Below are positions 43,782 to 52,586 of a DNA stretch of 64,000 bases, in pieces. The notes beneath the pieces were generated by a model, which saw only the letters and a program-made list of their open reading frames with translations, ran no database searches and was not told where the DNA came from. A program made the position numbers and the translations under genes. Position 1 is the stretch's first letter; the number at the start of each line of letters is the position of its first letter. Source of the stretch: Pseudomonadota bacterium (GTDB taxonomy: Bacteria; SAR324; XYD2-FULL-50-16; JAHJRI01); the NCBI GenBank assembly GCA_022360105.1, contig JAKSDL010000183.1:14361-78360 (forward strand), in the 5' to 3' direction.

Positions 43782-44099
43782 TCAAGGAGTGGATGAATTA
43801 ACCCGGTATATCAGAACTTTGACCTGATGAATTGCCTGCAGGGAATATGGGACATCTATCGGTATGGTGACAAAATCTCCGTCTTTTATGAGGCTGTTCT
43901 GCCCGTCAATTCTAATTTCCGCTTTGCCCTCCACCAATTGAACCATTGTAATATGCGGGGATGTATGCTCCCCCAACCCTTGTGCTTTATCAAACGCATA
44001 AAGTGTTAGCGATCCTCCGGCTTTCTCGATAAGAGTCTTGCTTGATATAGAGTCTGTTTTATAATCCAGGGTCTCGAGTAAATTTTCTATTTCTGACAT
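43782..44099 (-). CDS. Small cupin-domain protein
   Basis: This 105-residue single-domain protein matches the small beta-barrel cupin. GEHTSPHITMVQLVEGKAEIRIDGQ, in parts, is the first cupin motif with His and Glu ligands. DFVTIPIDVPYSLQAIHQVKVLI, in parts, is the second and ends with a His-like ligand position. The metal set is not perfect, so I do not assign an enzyme. It may be a sensor or a mannose-isomerase-like fold. It precedes the HD hydrolase on the same strand. Confidence 0.75.
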   Translation of the reverse strand: MSEIENLLETLDYKTDSISSKTLIEKAGGSLTLYAFDKAQGLGEHTSPHITMVQLVEGKAEIRIDGQNSLIKDGDFVTIPIDVPYSLQAIHQVKVLIYRVNSSTP

Positions 44100-44433
44100 A
44101 AAAATGTGATATTGGTGTTTCCTGGTCTGAGGCTATGCAACAGGCAGGGCTGGTTTTAGGATGGGTCAGGCGACTGAAACCGGGCAGCTTGCGTTACCCT
44201 GGGTTCTAATATTGCGATTTATTCCCGCTATGTCAATGAGAACAGCAAGGATACAGGGATTGTAGAGAAAATTTCCCGTCAATGATTCTTTCTGTCGACA
44301 ACAGGGTACAAAATGCCGGCAAGGTCATTGCTTGACGGGGTTCAAACAGGGCTGTAGGCTCACATAAACCATAGAACCTGAAGTGTTTCCATTGTAACCA
44401 TTCAAACATCCTATTCAAAATCCCATTAGTTTA
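44100..44433. other. Intergenic region between cupin and TPR genes
   Basis: The 334-bp region between divergent genes must carry both promoters. I see no repeat, hairpin or coding frame I can support. Confidence 0.45.
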
Positions 44434-46692
44434 ATGAAGATGCTTTCTCACCTGTCAGGATTCAGGAATTTCTTTTTGCTTTTAGTAGCGCTGTCAATGT
44501 TGGTATGCCCCACGTCACCAATTATCGCGGAGCAACACCAACCTGTTTCGGCTGCTGAAAAGGAAGACCTTGGTTTCATCAACAATCTCTTCAAAGACAA
44601 AATCTATGAGTTCGCCAGACAGGAAGCGGAGAGTTTCCTGGACAAATATCCGGACAGCAGGTTAATTCCCGATGTGATTTTAATCCAGGCAAAAATGAAC
44701 GTCGCCGAGGGTAAATTTGATCTGGCACTTCGGCAGTATCAAAAAATTATCAGCCATTTTCCGGAATCAGAACTGGTTGAACATGCCATGTATTTAAGCG
44801 GTACTTTGAAATTACGCTTAAAGCAGCCCGATGGAATGGTGGATTTAAACAGATTAATCACCAAATTCCCCAAAACCACCTACCTGGCCGATGTCAGTTT
44901 TATCAAGGGCCAACAGGCGTACCAAGCCGAGCAATGGCAAGTGGCGGAATATCAATTCAAACAGGTATTGGAATCTGAAGGCATTACCGATCAGCAGAGG
45001 ATTGAGACACAGCATAACCTATCCTGGATTTACTATCACACCGGCAATACCTTGATGGCAAAAAGCTTGTTCTTTGATGCGTTGGATTCGCCCATAACCA
45101 AAGAAGAAAAAGCCAGAATTGCCTATCAATTGGGAATCGAAGCACAGAAGAGCGGTCGGCATAAAAACGCCCTCTCCTGGTTTGCACGACAATTATCCGA
45201 ATGGCCTGACCCCGATATCAAACCCAAATCCGACTTAGGTATCGCGCAGTCCCATTACTATATCTTCAAAGAAAATCCAAAACAATCTTCAAAAAAAGAT
45301 CGGGAAAAATCCGTGAAACTGCTAACCACCAATATCAAATCCAAAAACCCCATCTCTCTTGAACAGTCCCGATACCAACGAGGTTGGTTATTAAACTCCC
45401 TGAATCGAAAAAAAGCTGCGGAAAACGACTTTGCCTGGCTGCAAAAAAACAGTAAAAAACATGCGGCTGATCTTGAAATATCAGCAACTCGAGCGCAGTA
45501 TTATGAAAACAAGAAATGGTATAAATCAGCCAATAAAATCTATGCCACTGCTTTGAAATATCAAGAGAAGCAAGAGATCCGCAACATGCTGTTGCTCAGC
45601 ATAGTTCGCAACTCTCATGTTATTAAGGATTGTAATTCGGTCATTAAATGGCAAAAGCAGGTGAAACTCCCGGCTCAACATAAAGACAGGCTTGAATTGA
45701 GTTATTACTTGGGCAATTGCTACTTTGCGAAAAAGAACTGGAAAAAGGCAGGATTGGAATATGCAAAATTACCGTTAAACAATCAATTTGCCAGGGCAGC
45801 GTTTGGCAATTATCTTCAAGTATTCAAAAAGACTAAAAACTTTAATGCCGGTTATGCCTATCTTGATAAAGTTTCAAAAATATCCTCCTTTGGTAGCGGG
45901 CAAAACAATTTGCTTTATAAAATAGATCTTTGTTTAACACTTGAACGATGGGCAAAAGGTGTTGAATTGATGTTGCTTCTCAAAAAGCAGGACCAGAAAA
46001 AAGCAAGAGACCCCTGGTATCTTCTAAACATCGCAAAAACAGCAGACCAGGTATTTTACGCTTACAGCAACAAAAAGCACCCCATGCGGCAACATCCTTT
46101 AAAAGCAAGAAAATACTATGCAAACCTGGCGCTGGGCCATTACACCACTGCCTATCGATACTTGCCCCGTAAAGAAAAAGAGACCAAACTTTCCGTTTTG
46201 GATATCCTGATTGCCCGTTATAAGGCAATCGGCAGCCATCAAAAAGTTGTCGGTTTTTACCGGGATGCTATTAGGTTGGTTGACAATCAACAGCAAAAAC
46301 TGGAATTGCAAATCGTCGTTGCTGATATTATGGCAAGCAAGTTAAACCAGAGAAAAAAAGCTCAAAAGGAGCTTTATGCCATTCACAATACCGGTGATAC
46401 AGAGGCACATTTCAAGGCTTCCAGCCTGTTAGCCGAGCTTTATGTAGGGCAACAGCGATATATTCAGGCAATAAAAATCCTGGAAGATCTGGCAAAACAA
46501 CCCATTCAAAAAACCCAATGGTATTCCACCACTCATTACCGTCTTGGAGAACTTTACCAATCAAACGAACGGTGGCAAAAGGCCATGGAACATTACAATT
46601 CGGTGGTAAAGGATAACCAGAACAGTACCCTTGCCCAAAAAGCCAAAGTAAAAGCTGACAAAATCCAAAAGTACCTGGATCAAAACAGCTAG
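44434..46692 (+). CDS. Exported tetratricopeptide-repeat protein
   Basis: This 752-residue protein starts with a signal peptide (FRNFFLLLVALSMLVC, then PTSPIIAEQ), so it is periplasmic or envelope-bound; the Cys in the hydrophobic stretch is followed by Pro rather than a lipobox. The remainder is made of TPR-like helix pairs: AEGKFDLALRQYQKIISHFP at about 90, AEQWQVAEYQFKQVLE at about 170, and RYIQAIKILEDLAKQP plus NERWQKAMEHYNSVVK near the end. The pattern resembles YbgF/outer-membrane-assembly lipoprotein TPRs and Tol-Pal or gliding-type TPR proteins. It forms a scaffold; the partner is unknown. It stands alone. Confidence 0.75.
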   Translation: MKMLSHLSGFRNFFLLLVALSMLVCPTSPIIAEQHQPVSAAEKEDLGFINNLFKDKIYEFARQEAESFLDKYPDSRLIPDVILIQAKMNVAEGKFDLALRQYQKIISHFPESELVEHAMYLSGTLKLRLKQPDGMVDLNRLITKFPKTTYLADVSFIKGQQAYQAEQWQVAEYQFKQVLESEGITDQQRIETQHNLSWIYYHTGNTLMAKSLFFDALDSPITKEEKARIAYQLGIEAQKSGRHKNALSWFARQLSEWPDPDIKPKSDLGIAQSHYYIFKENPKQSSKKDREKSVKLLTTNIKSKNPISLEQSRYQRGWLLNSLNRKKAAENDFAWLQKNSKKHAADLEISATRAQYYENKKWYKSANKIYATALKYQEKQEIRNMLLLSIVRNSHVIKDCNSVIKWQKQVKLPAQHKDRLELSYYLGNCYFAKKNWKKAGLEYAKLPLNNQFARAAFGNYLQVFKKTKNFNAGYAYLDKVSKISSFGSGQNNLLYKIDLCLTLERWAKGVELMLLLKKQDQKKARDPWYLLNIAKTADQVFYAYSNKKHPMRQHPLKARKYYANLALGHYTTAYRYLPRKEKETKLSVLDILIARYKAIGSHQKVVGFYRDAIRLVDNQQQKLELQIVVADIMASKLNQRKKAQKELYAIHNTGDTEAHFKASSLLAELYVGQQRYIQAIKILEDLAKQPIQKTQWYSTTHYRLGELYQSNERWQKAMEHYNSVVKDNQNSTLAQKAKVKADKIQKYLDQNS

Positions 46693-46885
46693 CCCACCCT
46701 CCCCCTTATCCGGGTGTCGAATTGTTAGGCACTTGGATCAGAGCTCCCGAAGCCGGAATGGAGTTAACGCCCATTTATCATCGCCTACTGTCAATTCAAA
46801 TCCATTTGCTTGAGTTATTGGGTTGTTTTGATTATCGTAAAGGAATTAACTGTCATTCACCGTTTATCATACAGGAATAAAGGAT

Positions 46886-47491
46886 ATGAGCGACAAGCAG
46901 GAAGAGATTCTGGATAAAATTCGGGAAAAAGTTTTAGCTCGTGAACGCGAAATTCAGCTGGAACAGGATAAAGATGCTAACCTGGAGGCAACGTTGCAGG
47001 CTTTGGAAGATATTACCGAAGTACCTCGCGCAGAAATGGACAGAATTGCTCAAGAAATCGAAGCATCTTATGCCGATCCCCCTGCAAAAAAAGATGAGGT
47101 GTTGTCGCCCACAGGGCAATTCCATTCTCAACTCCCGGCCAGTGTAAGAGAAGCCGTTTCAATGCTGCCACAGGTGCTAAAAGAAGAATTTTATGAGGAA
47201 TATGCCCTGGCAGAGAAGAAAACCGGTCTTTCCTACCTGTTCTGGCTGATTCCACCTCCTTTTTCCTGCCATTATCTTTACAACAATAGAATTTTCAAGC
47301 AGATCCTCTTTTCAATGACGATGGGAGGGTTGATGATCTGGTGGATGGTTGATGCTTTGAGAATGAAACAGATCGTTCAGGAAGAAAATCGCAAAACTGC
47401 CCGAAAATTCCTGAAAAAGATGATGAAACGATCCCTGAGAAGACAAAGAAGTCGGCCACCGCTCCCACAATTTCTTCGAGATGATAAGTGA
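46886..47491 (+). CDS. TM2-domain-like membrane protein
   Basis: A 201-residue protein in two parts. The first 120 residues are acidic and helical with a coiled-coil character (EEILDKIREKVLAREREI), with no membrane segment. The second part has SYLFWLIPPPFSCHYLYNNR and MTMGGLMIWWMVDALRMKQ, which matches the two-helix TM2 layout with WW..D after the second helix. The basic tail is RKFLKKMMKRSLRRQRSR. TM2 proteins are of unknown or diverse function. The gene is alone, but the recQ gene converges with it. Confidence 0.65.
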   Translation: MSDKQEEILDKIREKVLAREREIQLEQDKDANLEATLQALEDITEVPRAEMDRIAQEIEASYADPPAKKDEVLSPTGQFHSQLPASVREAVSMLPQVLKEEFYEEYALAEKKTGLSYLFWLIPPPFSCHYLYNNRIFKQILFSMTMGGLMIWWMVDALRMKQIVQEENRKTARKFLKKMMKRSLRRQRSRPPLPQFLRDDK

Positions 47492-47575
47492 TTCGTAAAC
47501 CTGAAAATACTGTATGATCGCTGATTTTAGTGTTGACAGCGGTTAGCGCAACATGTTGGGCAGATTTGCCAATGT

Positions 47576-49405
47576 TCAAAAACTGGCCAGTTCTTTCAGA
47601 AAAATATCCCCAAAGGTCATCAGTTTCTTTTTTCCAACTCCGGATATTTCTGCCATTTCCCCCAGGGTTTTGGGCTGCAAACGAATCATATCCTTCAATG
47701 TATCATCCTTAAATATCGCATAGGCAGGCACACCCAGCTCCTGGGCTAATTTCAGTCTCAGTTTTCTAAGCTTTTCCCAATTAGCTTCATCTTGAGGGTC
47801 TTTCCATAGGTGAGAATCAGCACCGGACCGAACCTTTTTTCTGGATTTTTTAATGGGATCTTTGCGAAACAGCACCTGTTTTTCCCCCTTTAGCACAGCC
47901 TTGCATTTTGGAGTCAGTCTGAATCCTCCAAATCCTGTCAGATCGATATTCAAAAGATCTGCTGCAATCAACTGCCTAAACACAGATTGCCATTCATCTG
48001 CAGTCAATTCAGTTCCGATTCCATAAGTCGAAAGTTGATCATGATTGAATCGGTCGATACGTTCATTGCTTTTTCCCATTAACACATCGCTTAAATATCG
48101 CGCACCAAATTTCTGCCCTGTGCGATAGACACAGGATAATGCCTTTCGTGCGGCTTCGGTGCCATCCCAGGTTTTGATGGGTTCCAGGCAGGTATCACAA
48201 TTTCCGCACGGCTGATTCAGTTGCTCATCAAAATAATTCAACATCACCTGTCTTCGGCATTCGGTCGTCTCACAAAACCCCAGCAATGTATCCAGTTTTA
48301 ACTTTTCGATCCGCTTAAATTGTTCATTGGCTTCGGAGCTTTCCAACATTTTTCTAAGCATGATTACATCTGACAAGCTGTAAACCATCCAGGCAACGGC
48401 TTTATTGCCGTCTCTCCCCGCCCTTCCTGTCTCCTGGTAATATGCTTCCAGGCTTTTTGGTAAATCCAGATGTGCCACAAAGCGGACATCAGGCTTATCA
48501 ATTCCCATTCCAAAAGCAATGGTTGCGACCATGATAATCCCTTCCTCCTGCACAAACCGTCTCTGATGCCTTAACCTGGTATCCGATTCCAGTCCGGCAT
48601 GATAAGGAAGAGCGGTTAACCCCTGTTCACAGAGGAATTGAGCCATTTCTTCCACTTTCTTTCGGGTCAGGCAATAGACGATTCCTGAGTTGTCCTCTTG
48701 TTCGTACTTAATAAAATCCAACAGTTGTTGCTTTGGTTGATTTTTTAACTTTACCTGGTAACGAATGTTAGGTCTGTCAAAACTGGAAATGAATTGCCTG
48801 GCAGCTGTTAACCCGAGTTTGGTTAGGATCTCTTGCCTTGTCACTGAATCAGCCGTCGCTGTCAGGGCAATTCTGGGGATCTCCGGAAAACGATTGGGGA
48901 GGATAGATAATCCAATGTAATCAGGCCGAAAATTATGCCCCCATTGGGATACACAATGCGCTTCATCGATGGCAAAAAGTGCTACCTTTGTCTGTTCCAG
49001 CAAGTGCAGGAAACGATCTGTCAACAATCGCTCAGGAGCAATGTACAACAGATCTAATTCCCCATTAACAAGAGCTTTTTCTACCGAATCCGATTCGGCA
49101 TAGGTTTGTGATGAATTCAAAAAAGAGGCACGTATGCCTGATTGAACCAGATCATCTACCTGATCCTGCATCAGCGCAATCAATGGAGAAATAACAATCC
49201 CTGTTCCTTTGCGTACAAGAGAAGGTATCTGAAAACACAAAGATTTGCCGCCACCGGTAGGCATCAATACCAGGGCATCTTTTCCTTGAATAAGATGCTG
49301 GATAATCTCTTCCTGATGACCAATAAACCGATCAAATCCAAAAAATGTTTGGAGAATGAAAGCAGGTGTTTTGTCAACTGTTTCGGGTTGGGACTGGCTC
49401 TTCAT
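47576..49405 (-). CDS. recQ: ATP-dependent DNA helicase RecQ
   Basis: This protein is 609 residues from the ATG at 49405; the frame continues to 49471, and neither start has a strong ribosome site. All SF2 RecQ motifs are present: GHQEEII, Walker [19 protein letters not shown] in [26 protein letters not shown]-like [12 protein letters not shown], and the arginine finger block [12 protein letters not shown]. The zinc-binding region has four Cys ([14 protein letters not shown] to CGNCDTC). A winged helix and a C-terminal HRDC domain ([15 protein letters not shown]) follow. RecQ unwinds DNA 3' to 5' in recombination and fork repair. Confidence 0.95.
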   Translation of the reverse strand: MKSQSQPETVDKTPAFILQTFFGFDRFIGHQEEIIQHLIQGKDALVLMPTGGGKSLCFQIPSLVRKGTGIVISPLIALMQDQVDDLVQSGIRASFLNSSQTYAESDSVEKALVNGELDLLYIAPERLLTDRFLHLLEQTKVALFAIDEAHCVSQWGHNFRPDYIGLSILPNRFPEIPRIALTATADSVTRQEILTKLGLTAARQFISSFDRPNIRYQVKLKNQPKQQLLDFIKYEQEDNSGIVYCLTRKKVEEMAQFLCEQGLTALPYHAGLESDTRLRHQRRFVQEEGIIMVATIAFGMGIDKPDVRFVAHLDLPKSLEAYYQETGRAGRDGNKAVAWMVYSLSDVIMLRKMLESSEANEQFKRIEKLKLDTLLGFCETTECRRQVMLNYFDEQLNQPCGNCDTCLEPIKTWDGTEAARKALSCVYRTGQKFGARYLSDVLMGKSNERIDRFNHDQLSTYGIGTELTADEWQSVFRQLIAADLLNIDLTGFGGFRLTPKCKAVLKGEKQVLFRKDPIKKSRKKVRSGADSHLWKDPQDEANWEKLRKLRLKLAQELGVPAYAIFKDDTLKDMIRLQPKTLGEMAEISGVGKKKLMTFGDIFLKELASF

Positions 49406-49839
49406 TCCTGCCGCTTGGATGAGAAAGTTAGAGAATCGAAAAACAATGGTCTTACTGTAATAAGTCTCCATCGATTCGTCGAGAGCAAATACTATGTGTC
49501 AAGAAAATCAGCCATAAGAGTGTTTTTTTAAACGCAATTCTCTGATCAATCCATCTTGTCACCTTGACCAATTCGATTCTCATGGTAGGGAAATTGCACA
49601 TATTATTCCGAACCTCAAACCTGCTACAACAGTGTTTTGCATAGATTTATGAAGACAACCATTCAGAAGTCTTGATAGGTGTATAAATGAGGCTGCCAAC
49701 TGTCTCAAAGGATTCAGTTTCATTAAGTCAAGAACCGGTTATCTCTGGAATCGGGGATGGTTCGTATTGTCTTGGTTTAATGGTATTGACTCCGAAATTA
49801 TTAAATGCGGACAATTAAACCTTCGAGTCGGTTAATACC
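49406..49839. other. Intergenic region between divergent recQ and rnc
   Basis: At least 368 bp without a supported gene, holding the promoters of recQ (minus) and of the rnc cluster (plus). I do not see a clear -35/-10 pair or hairpin. Confidence 0.4.
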
Positions 49840-50592
49840 ATGACTACACATGATAGTATCCTGCCGGAACCCTTTAACGACGACACACCGGAAAGGCTGG
49901 ACGAACTTCAGCAAACACTTGATTATAAATTTAATAACATTCGTTTGCTGGTCCAGGCCCTGACACACAAATCCTTTGCCCATGAAAATGACCAGGAAAA
50001 TAACGAACGACTGGAATTCCTGGGAGATGCGATCCTGCAATTTGTCATGAGCGACCACCTGATGACAAACTATCCCGATTTACCGGAGGGCATGCTTTCC
50101 AAATTTAGAGCCGTGCTGGTATCAGAAAAGGGCTTAAGCAAATTGGCACAAAAAATAAACCTCGGGCAATACCTGTTTATTGGCAAAGGCGAAGAAATAA
50201 CAGGTGGCAGGGCAAAAAGCTCCATTCTTTCCGACGCCTTGGAAGCCCTTTTTTCAGCGGTTTATCTGGACAGCAAAAAGGTCAAAGGAGTGGAAATAGT
50301 TGCCAGCCTGATCAAAAATCTATTTGCCGAAGAGATAGAAAAAGCCGAAGAAACATTTGCATCGGTCGATTATAAAACCGACTTTCAGGAGTACGTGCAA
50401 AAAAACAAACTAGGCACACTAACCTACAAAGTCATCGAAGAAAGAGGCCCGGATCACGATAAGGAGTTTGTCACGGCATTGATCGTTGGCGATCAAGTAT
50501 ACGGAGTGGGTACGGGCAAAAGCAAAAAAACCTCTGAACAACATGCAGCAATTGATGCATTTAGAAAATTGAGAAACAAAGATGTCGGTTAG
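49840..50592 (+). CDS. rnc: Ribonuclease III
   Basis: This 250-residue protein shows the catalytic block NNERLEFLGDAILQFVMSDHL, in parts, with the Mg-binding Glu and Asp, and a second acid set in ILSDALEALFSAVYLDSK. The C-terminal double-stranded RNA-binding domain begins DFQEYVQKNKLGTLTYKV, with GKSKKTSEQHAAIDAF at the end. It processes rRNA and mRNA duplexes. The stop overlaps the start of rluB by 11 bp, so both are coupled. It is the first gene of a four-gene cluster. Confidence 0.94.
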   Translation: MTTHDSILPEPFNDDTPERLDELQQTLDYKFNNIRLLVQALTHKSFAHENDQENNERLEFLGDAILQFVMSDHLMTNYPDLPEGMLSKFRAVLVSEKGLSKLAQKINLGQYLFIGKGEEITGGRAKSSILSDALEALFSAVYLDSKKVKGVEIVASLIKNLFAEEIEKAEETFASVDYKTDFQEYVQKNKLGTLTYKVIEERGPDHDKEFVTALIVGDQVYGVGTGKSKKTSEQHAAIDAFRKLRNKDVG

Positions 50593-51313
50593 GTTACAAA
50601 AATACATCGCTGATGCCGGTATCGCGTCCAGAAGAAAGGCAGAATCAATGATAGCCGAAGGCCGCGTCTCTGTTAACGGCTCCATAATCACCGAAATGGG
50701 CGTCAAGATCAATCCAGATTCAGATCATGTACGAATCGATGGTCGAAAAGTGGGAGGACAAAAATCCAGAAAAGTGGTGTACGCTCTATACAAACCCAAA
50801 TCATGCATGACAACTCTGGACGACCCTCAAGGCAGAGATACGATTGTCAGTTACTTTCCGAAAACCTCAGCCAGATTGTTTCCTATTGGTCGTTTGGACT
50901 ATGATGCCGAAGGTCTCATTCTATTGACCAACGACGGAGATCTGGCCCAAAATATCGCTCATCCTACAAAACATGTCTGGAAGGAATATTTTGTAAAAAT
51001 TAAAGGGAAAATCAGCAATAAGCAGTTAAACGAGCTTAAAGCAGGTCCGATTATCGATCGTAAGCAAAGGCAACCGACCAGAATTAAGCTGCTGCATCAT
51101 GTCAATGATAAAACCTGGCTCTCTGTGTCTCTGCAGGAAGGGCTGAAGCATCATATTAAAAAAATGTTCGGGCAGATTGGTTATCCGGTCATAAAAATCA
51201 AGCGATTTGGCATTGGAAATGTGGACCTCAAAGAGATGAAACCCGGTGAAGTAAGAAAACTTAGTGATGAAGAGGTATTTGATCTGCTGGAATTAGCCGG
51301 GGTATCGATATGA
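50582..51313 (+). CDS. rluB: Ribosomal large-subunit pseudouridine synthase RluB/RsuA family
   Basis: This 243-residue protein has an N-terminal S4 RNA-binding domain (VRLQKYIADAGIASRRKAE) and a catalytic block IGRLDYDAEGLILLTNDGDLA, in parts. The catalytic Asp is in GRLDYDAEGL. KMFGQIGYPVIKIKRFGIG and the end EVRKLSDEE are characteristic of RluB. It isomerises uridine in 23S rRNA; RluE/F-like or RsuA paralogues are alternatives. It overlaps rnc at its 5' end and the next gene by the ATGA arrangement. Confidence 0.9.
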   Translation: MSVRLQKYIADAGIASRRKAESMIAEGRVSVNGSIITEMGVKINPDSDHVRIDGRKVGGQKSRKVVYALYKPKSCMTTLDDPQGRDTIVSYFPKTSARLFPIGRLDYDAEGLILLTNDGDLAQNIAHPTKHVWKEYFVKIKGKISNKQLNELKAGPIIDRKQRQPTRIKLLHHVNDKTWLSVSLQEGLKHHIKKMFGQIGYPVIKIKRFGIGNVDLKEMKPGEVRKLSDEEVFDLLELAGVSI

Positions 51314-51846
51314 CAAGATTGATATCGGTAATAAGTCTTTTCTTACTCCTGCCTTTAACTAATGTTTTCGGCGAATACCGGGCTTTTCTGATTGAGGTTT
51401 ATGATCACATCGATAAAAAGAAGTTCGAACAGATCACTGGCTTCTCACCTGACAAATACATCATTACCCACGGTGGAGGCAACCGTTTCTCCGTTTTCGT
51501 GAAAGCCACCTGGATGTGCTATGGCGATACATCCAAATTTAAACAACCCTGCCCAATGCCCGATCCCATCCAACCTAAATTCCAAAAAGGGCAACGGGTC
51601 AAAATAAAACTTGAGAAACACATTACCCAAGGCTGGATCGGTATTGTTGAACTGGCTTACTTCCAGGGCAGCGTCAATAGTAACGTCTATGGGGTGCGTT
51701 TTGGAGAAAAGCGACAATTGTACAACAGGTATTATGAGTTTGATCTGGAAAATGCAGCTCTCGCCACGCCTGCAACTCCTGCCGAAGGGGAGGGAGACCA
51801 AACAGCCCAGCCAACTGCCGCAGCCGGGGCACCTGCTCAAAATTAG
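51310..51846 (+). CDS. Secreted protein of unknown function in the rnc-rluB-ubiE cluster
   Basis: This 178-residue protein starts with a signal peptide (MTRLISVISLFLLLPLTNVFG, in parts; probable cleavage after VFG near residue 21). The mature part, RAFLIEVYDHIDKKKFEQI..GF, has Cys in TWMCYGDTSKFKQPCPMP, then a beta-rich body (QKGQRVKIKLEKHITQGWIGIVELAYFQGSV, in parts). The final 35 residues are low-complexity Ala/Pro/Thr/Glu. I recognise no family. Its ATG overlaps the rluB TGA (ATGA), so it is translationally coupled to a pseudouridine synthase gene, a surprising context for an exported protein. No function is proposed. Confidence 0.75.
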   Translation: MTRLISVISLFLLLPLTNVFGEYRAFLIEVYDHIDKKKFEQITGFSPDKYIITHGGGNRFSVFVKATWMCYGDTSKFKQPCPMPDPIQPKFQKGQRVKIKLEKHITQGWIGIVELAYFQGSVNSNVYGVRFGEKRQLYNRYYEFDLENAALATPATPAEGEGDQTAQPTAAAGAPAQN

Positions 51847-51866
51847 TAATTATACACCAACTCATT

Positions 51867-52586
51867 ATGGCCTTTACCATTCCTGAAGGAAAATCCAAAG
51901 CAGATTACGTCCAAAAGAAATTCTCCGAGATAGCCAGAAAATACGATCTCTTCAACGATATTGTCACCCAAGGCATGCATCGCTACTGGAAACGGTTTTT
52001 GGTAAAAAAAGCCAGGCTTAATCCGGGGGATCAAGTCCTCGACATTTGCTGCGGAACAGGTGACATCACCCAACTGCTTCAAAAAAAAACGGGCAAGCAA
52101 GGCACTACCTTGGGATTGGATTTCTCTTCCGGAATGCTGGCTGTTGCAGCTGAGAGAGATCAAACAGGGTTGTCCTCATTTTTGCAGGGGGATGCAGCCG
52201 TGCTTCCAATCATTAGCGGAAGCATGGATGCTGTGACAGTCGGTTATGGATTGCGAAACCTTATTGATATCTCGCCCTGCCTTGAAGAGGTTTATCGGGT
52301 TTTAAAGCCTGGCGGGCGCTTTCTCTGTCTTGATATGGGGAAAGTTAAGATTCCAATTATTCGGGAGATTTTTGCTTTTTATTTTTTTAAGATTGTGCCG
52401 AGAATTGGAAAACTGATTTATCCGGGTGAGGATATGTTTGATTATTTTCCGGAATCTTCTGTTGAGTATCCTTCCCAGGAAAGACTGGCCGAAATACTTC
52501 GGGAACATGGATATATAGACGTGTCGTACCATGATTTTCATTTTGGCAGCGTCACCGTTCACTATGCTGTAAAAAAGCAGGACTAG
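51867..52586 (+). CDS. ubiE: Demethylmenaquinone/ubiquinone C-methyltransferase
   Basis: This 239-residue SAM methyltransferase has the UbiE/MenG signature blocks. YVQKKFSEIARKYDLFNDIVT is at about residues 14-34, the glycine motif is LDICCGTGDITQLL, and GFSFRNGK-like TVGYGLRNLIDISPCLEEVYRVLKPGGRF, in parts, follows. It adds the methyl group in the last step of menaquinone or a late step of ubiquinone synthesis; the sequence does not tell which quinone. It ends the rnc cluster and overlaps the stop of the convergent TPR gene by 4 bp. Confidence 0.92.
   Translation: MAFTIPEGKSKADYVQKKFSEIARKYDLFNDIVTQGMHRYWKRFLVKKARLNPGDQVLDICCGTGDITQLLQKKTGKQGTTLGLDFSSGMLAVAAERDQTGLSSFLQGDAAVLPIISGSMDAVTVGYGLRNLIDISPCLEEVYRVLKPGGRFLCLDMGKVKIPIIREIFAFYFFKIVPRIGKLIYPGEDMFDYFPESSVEYPSQERLAEILREHGYIDVSYHDFHFGSVTVHYAVKKQD

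Noticed and set aside
47533..47538. TTGACA box between the TM2-like and recQ genes
   Set aside because: It lies between two convergent stops, with no gene downstream that could use it.
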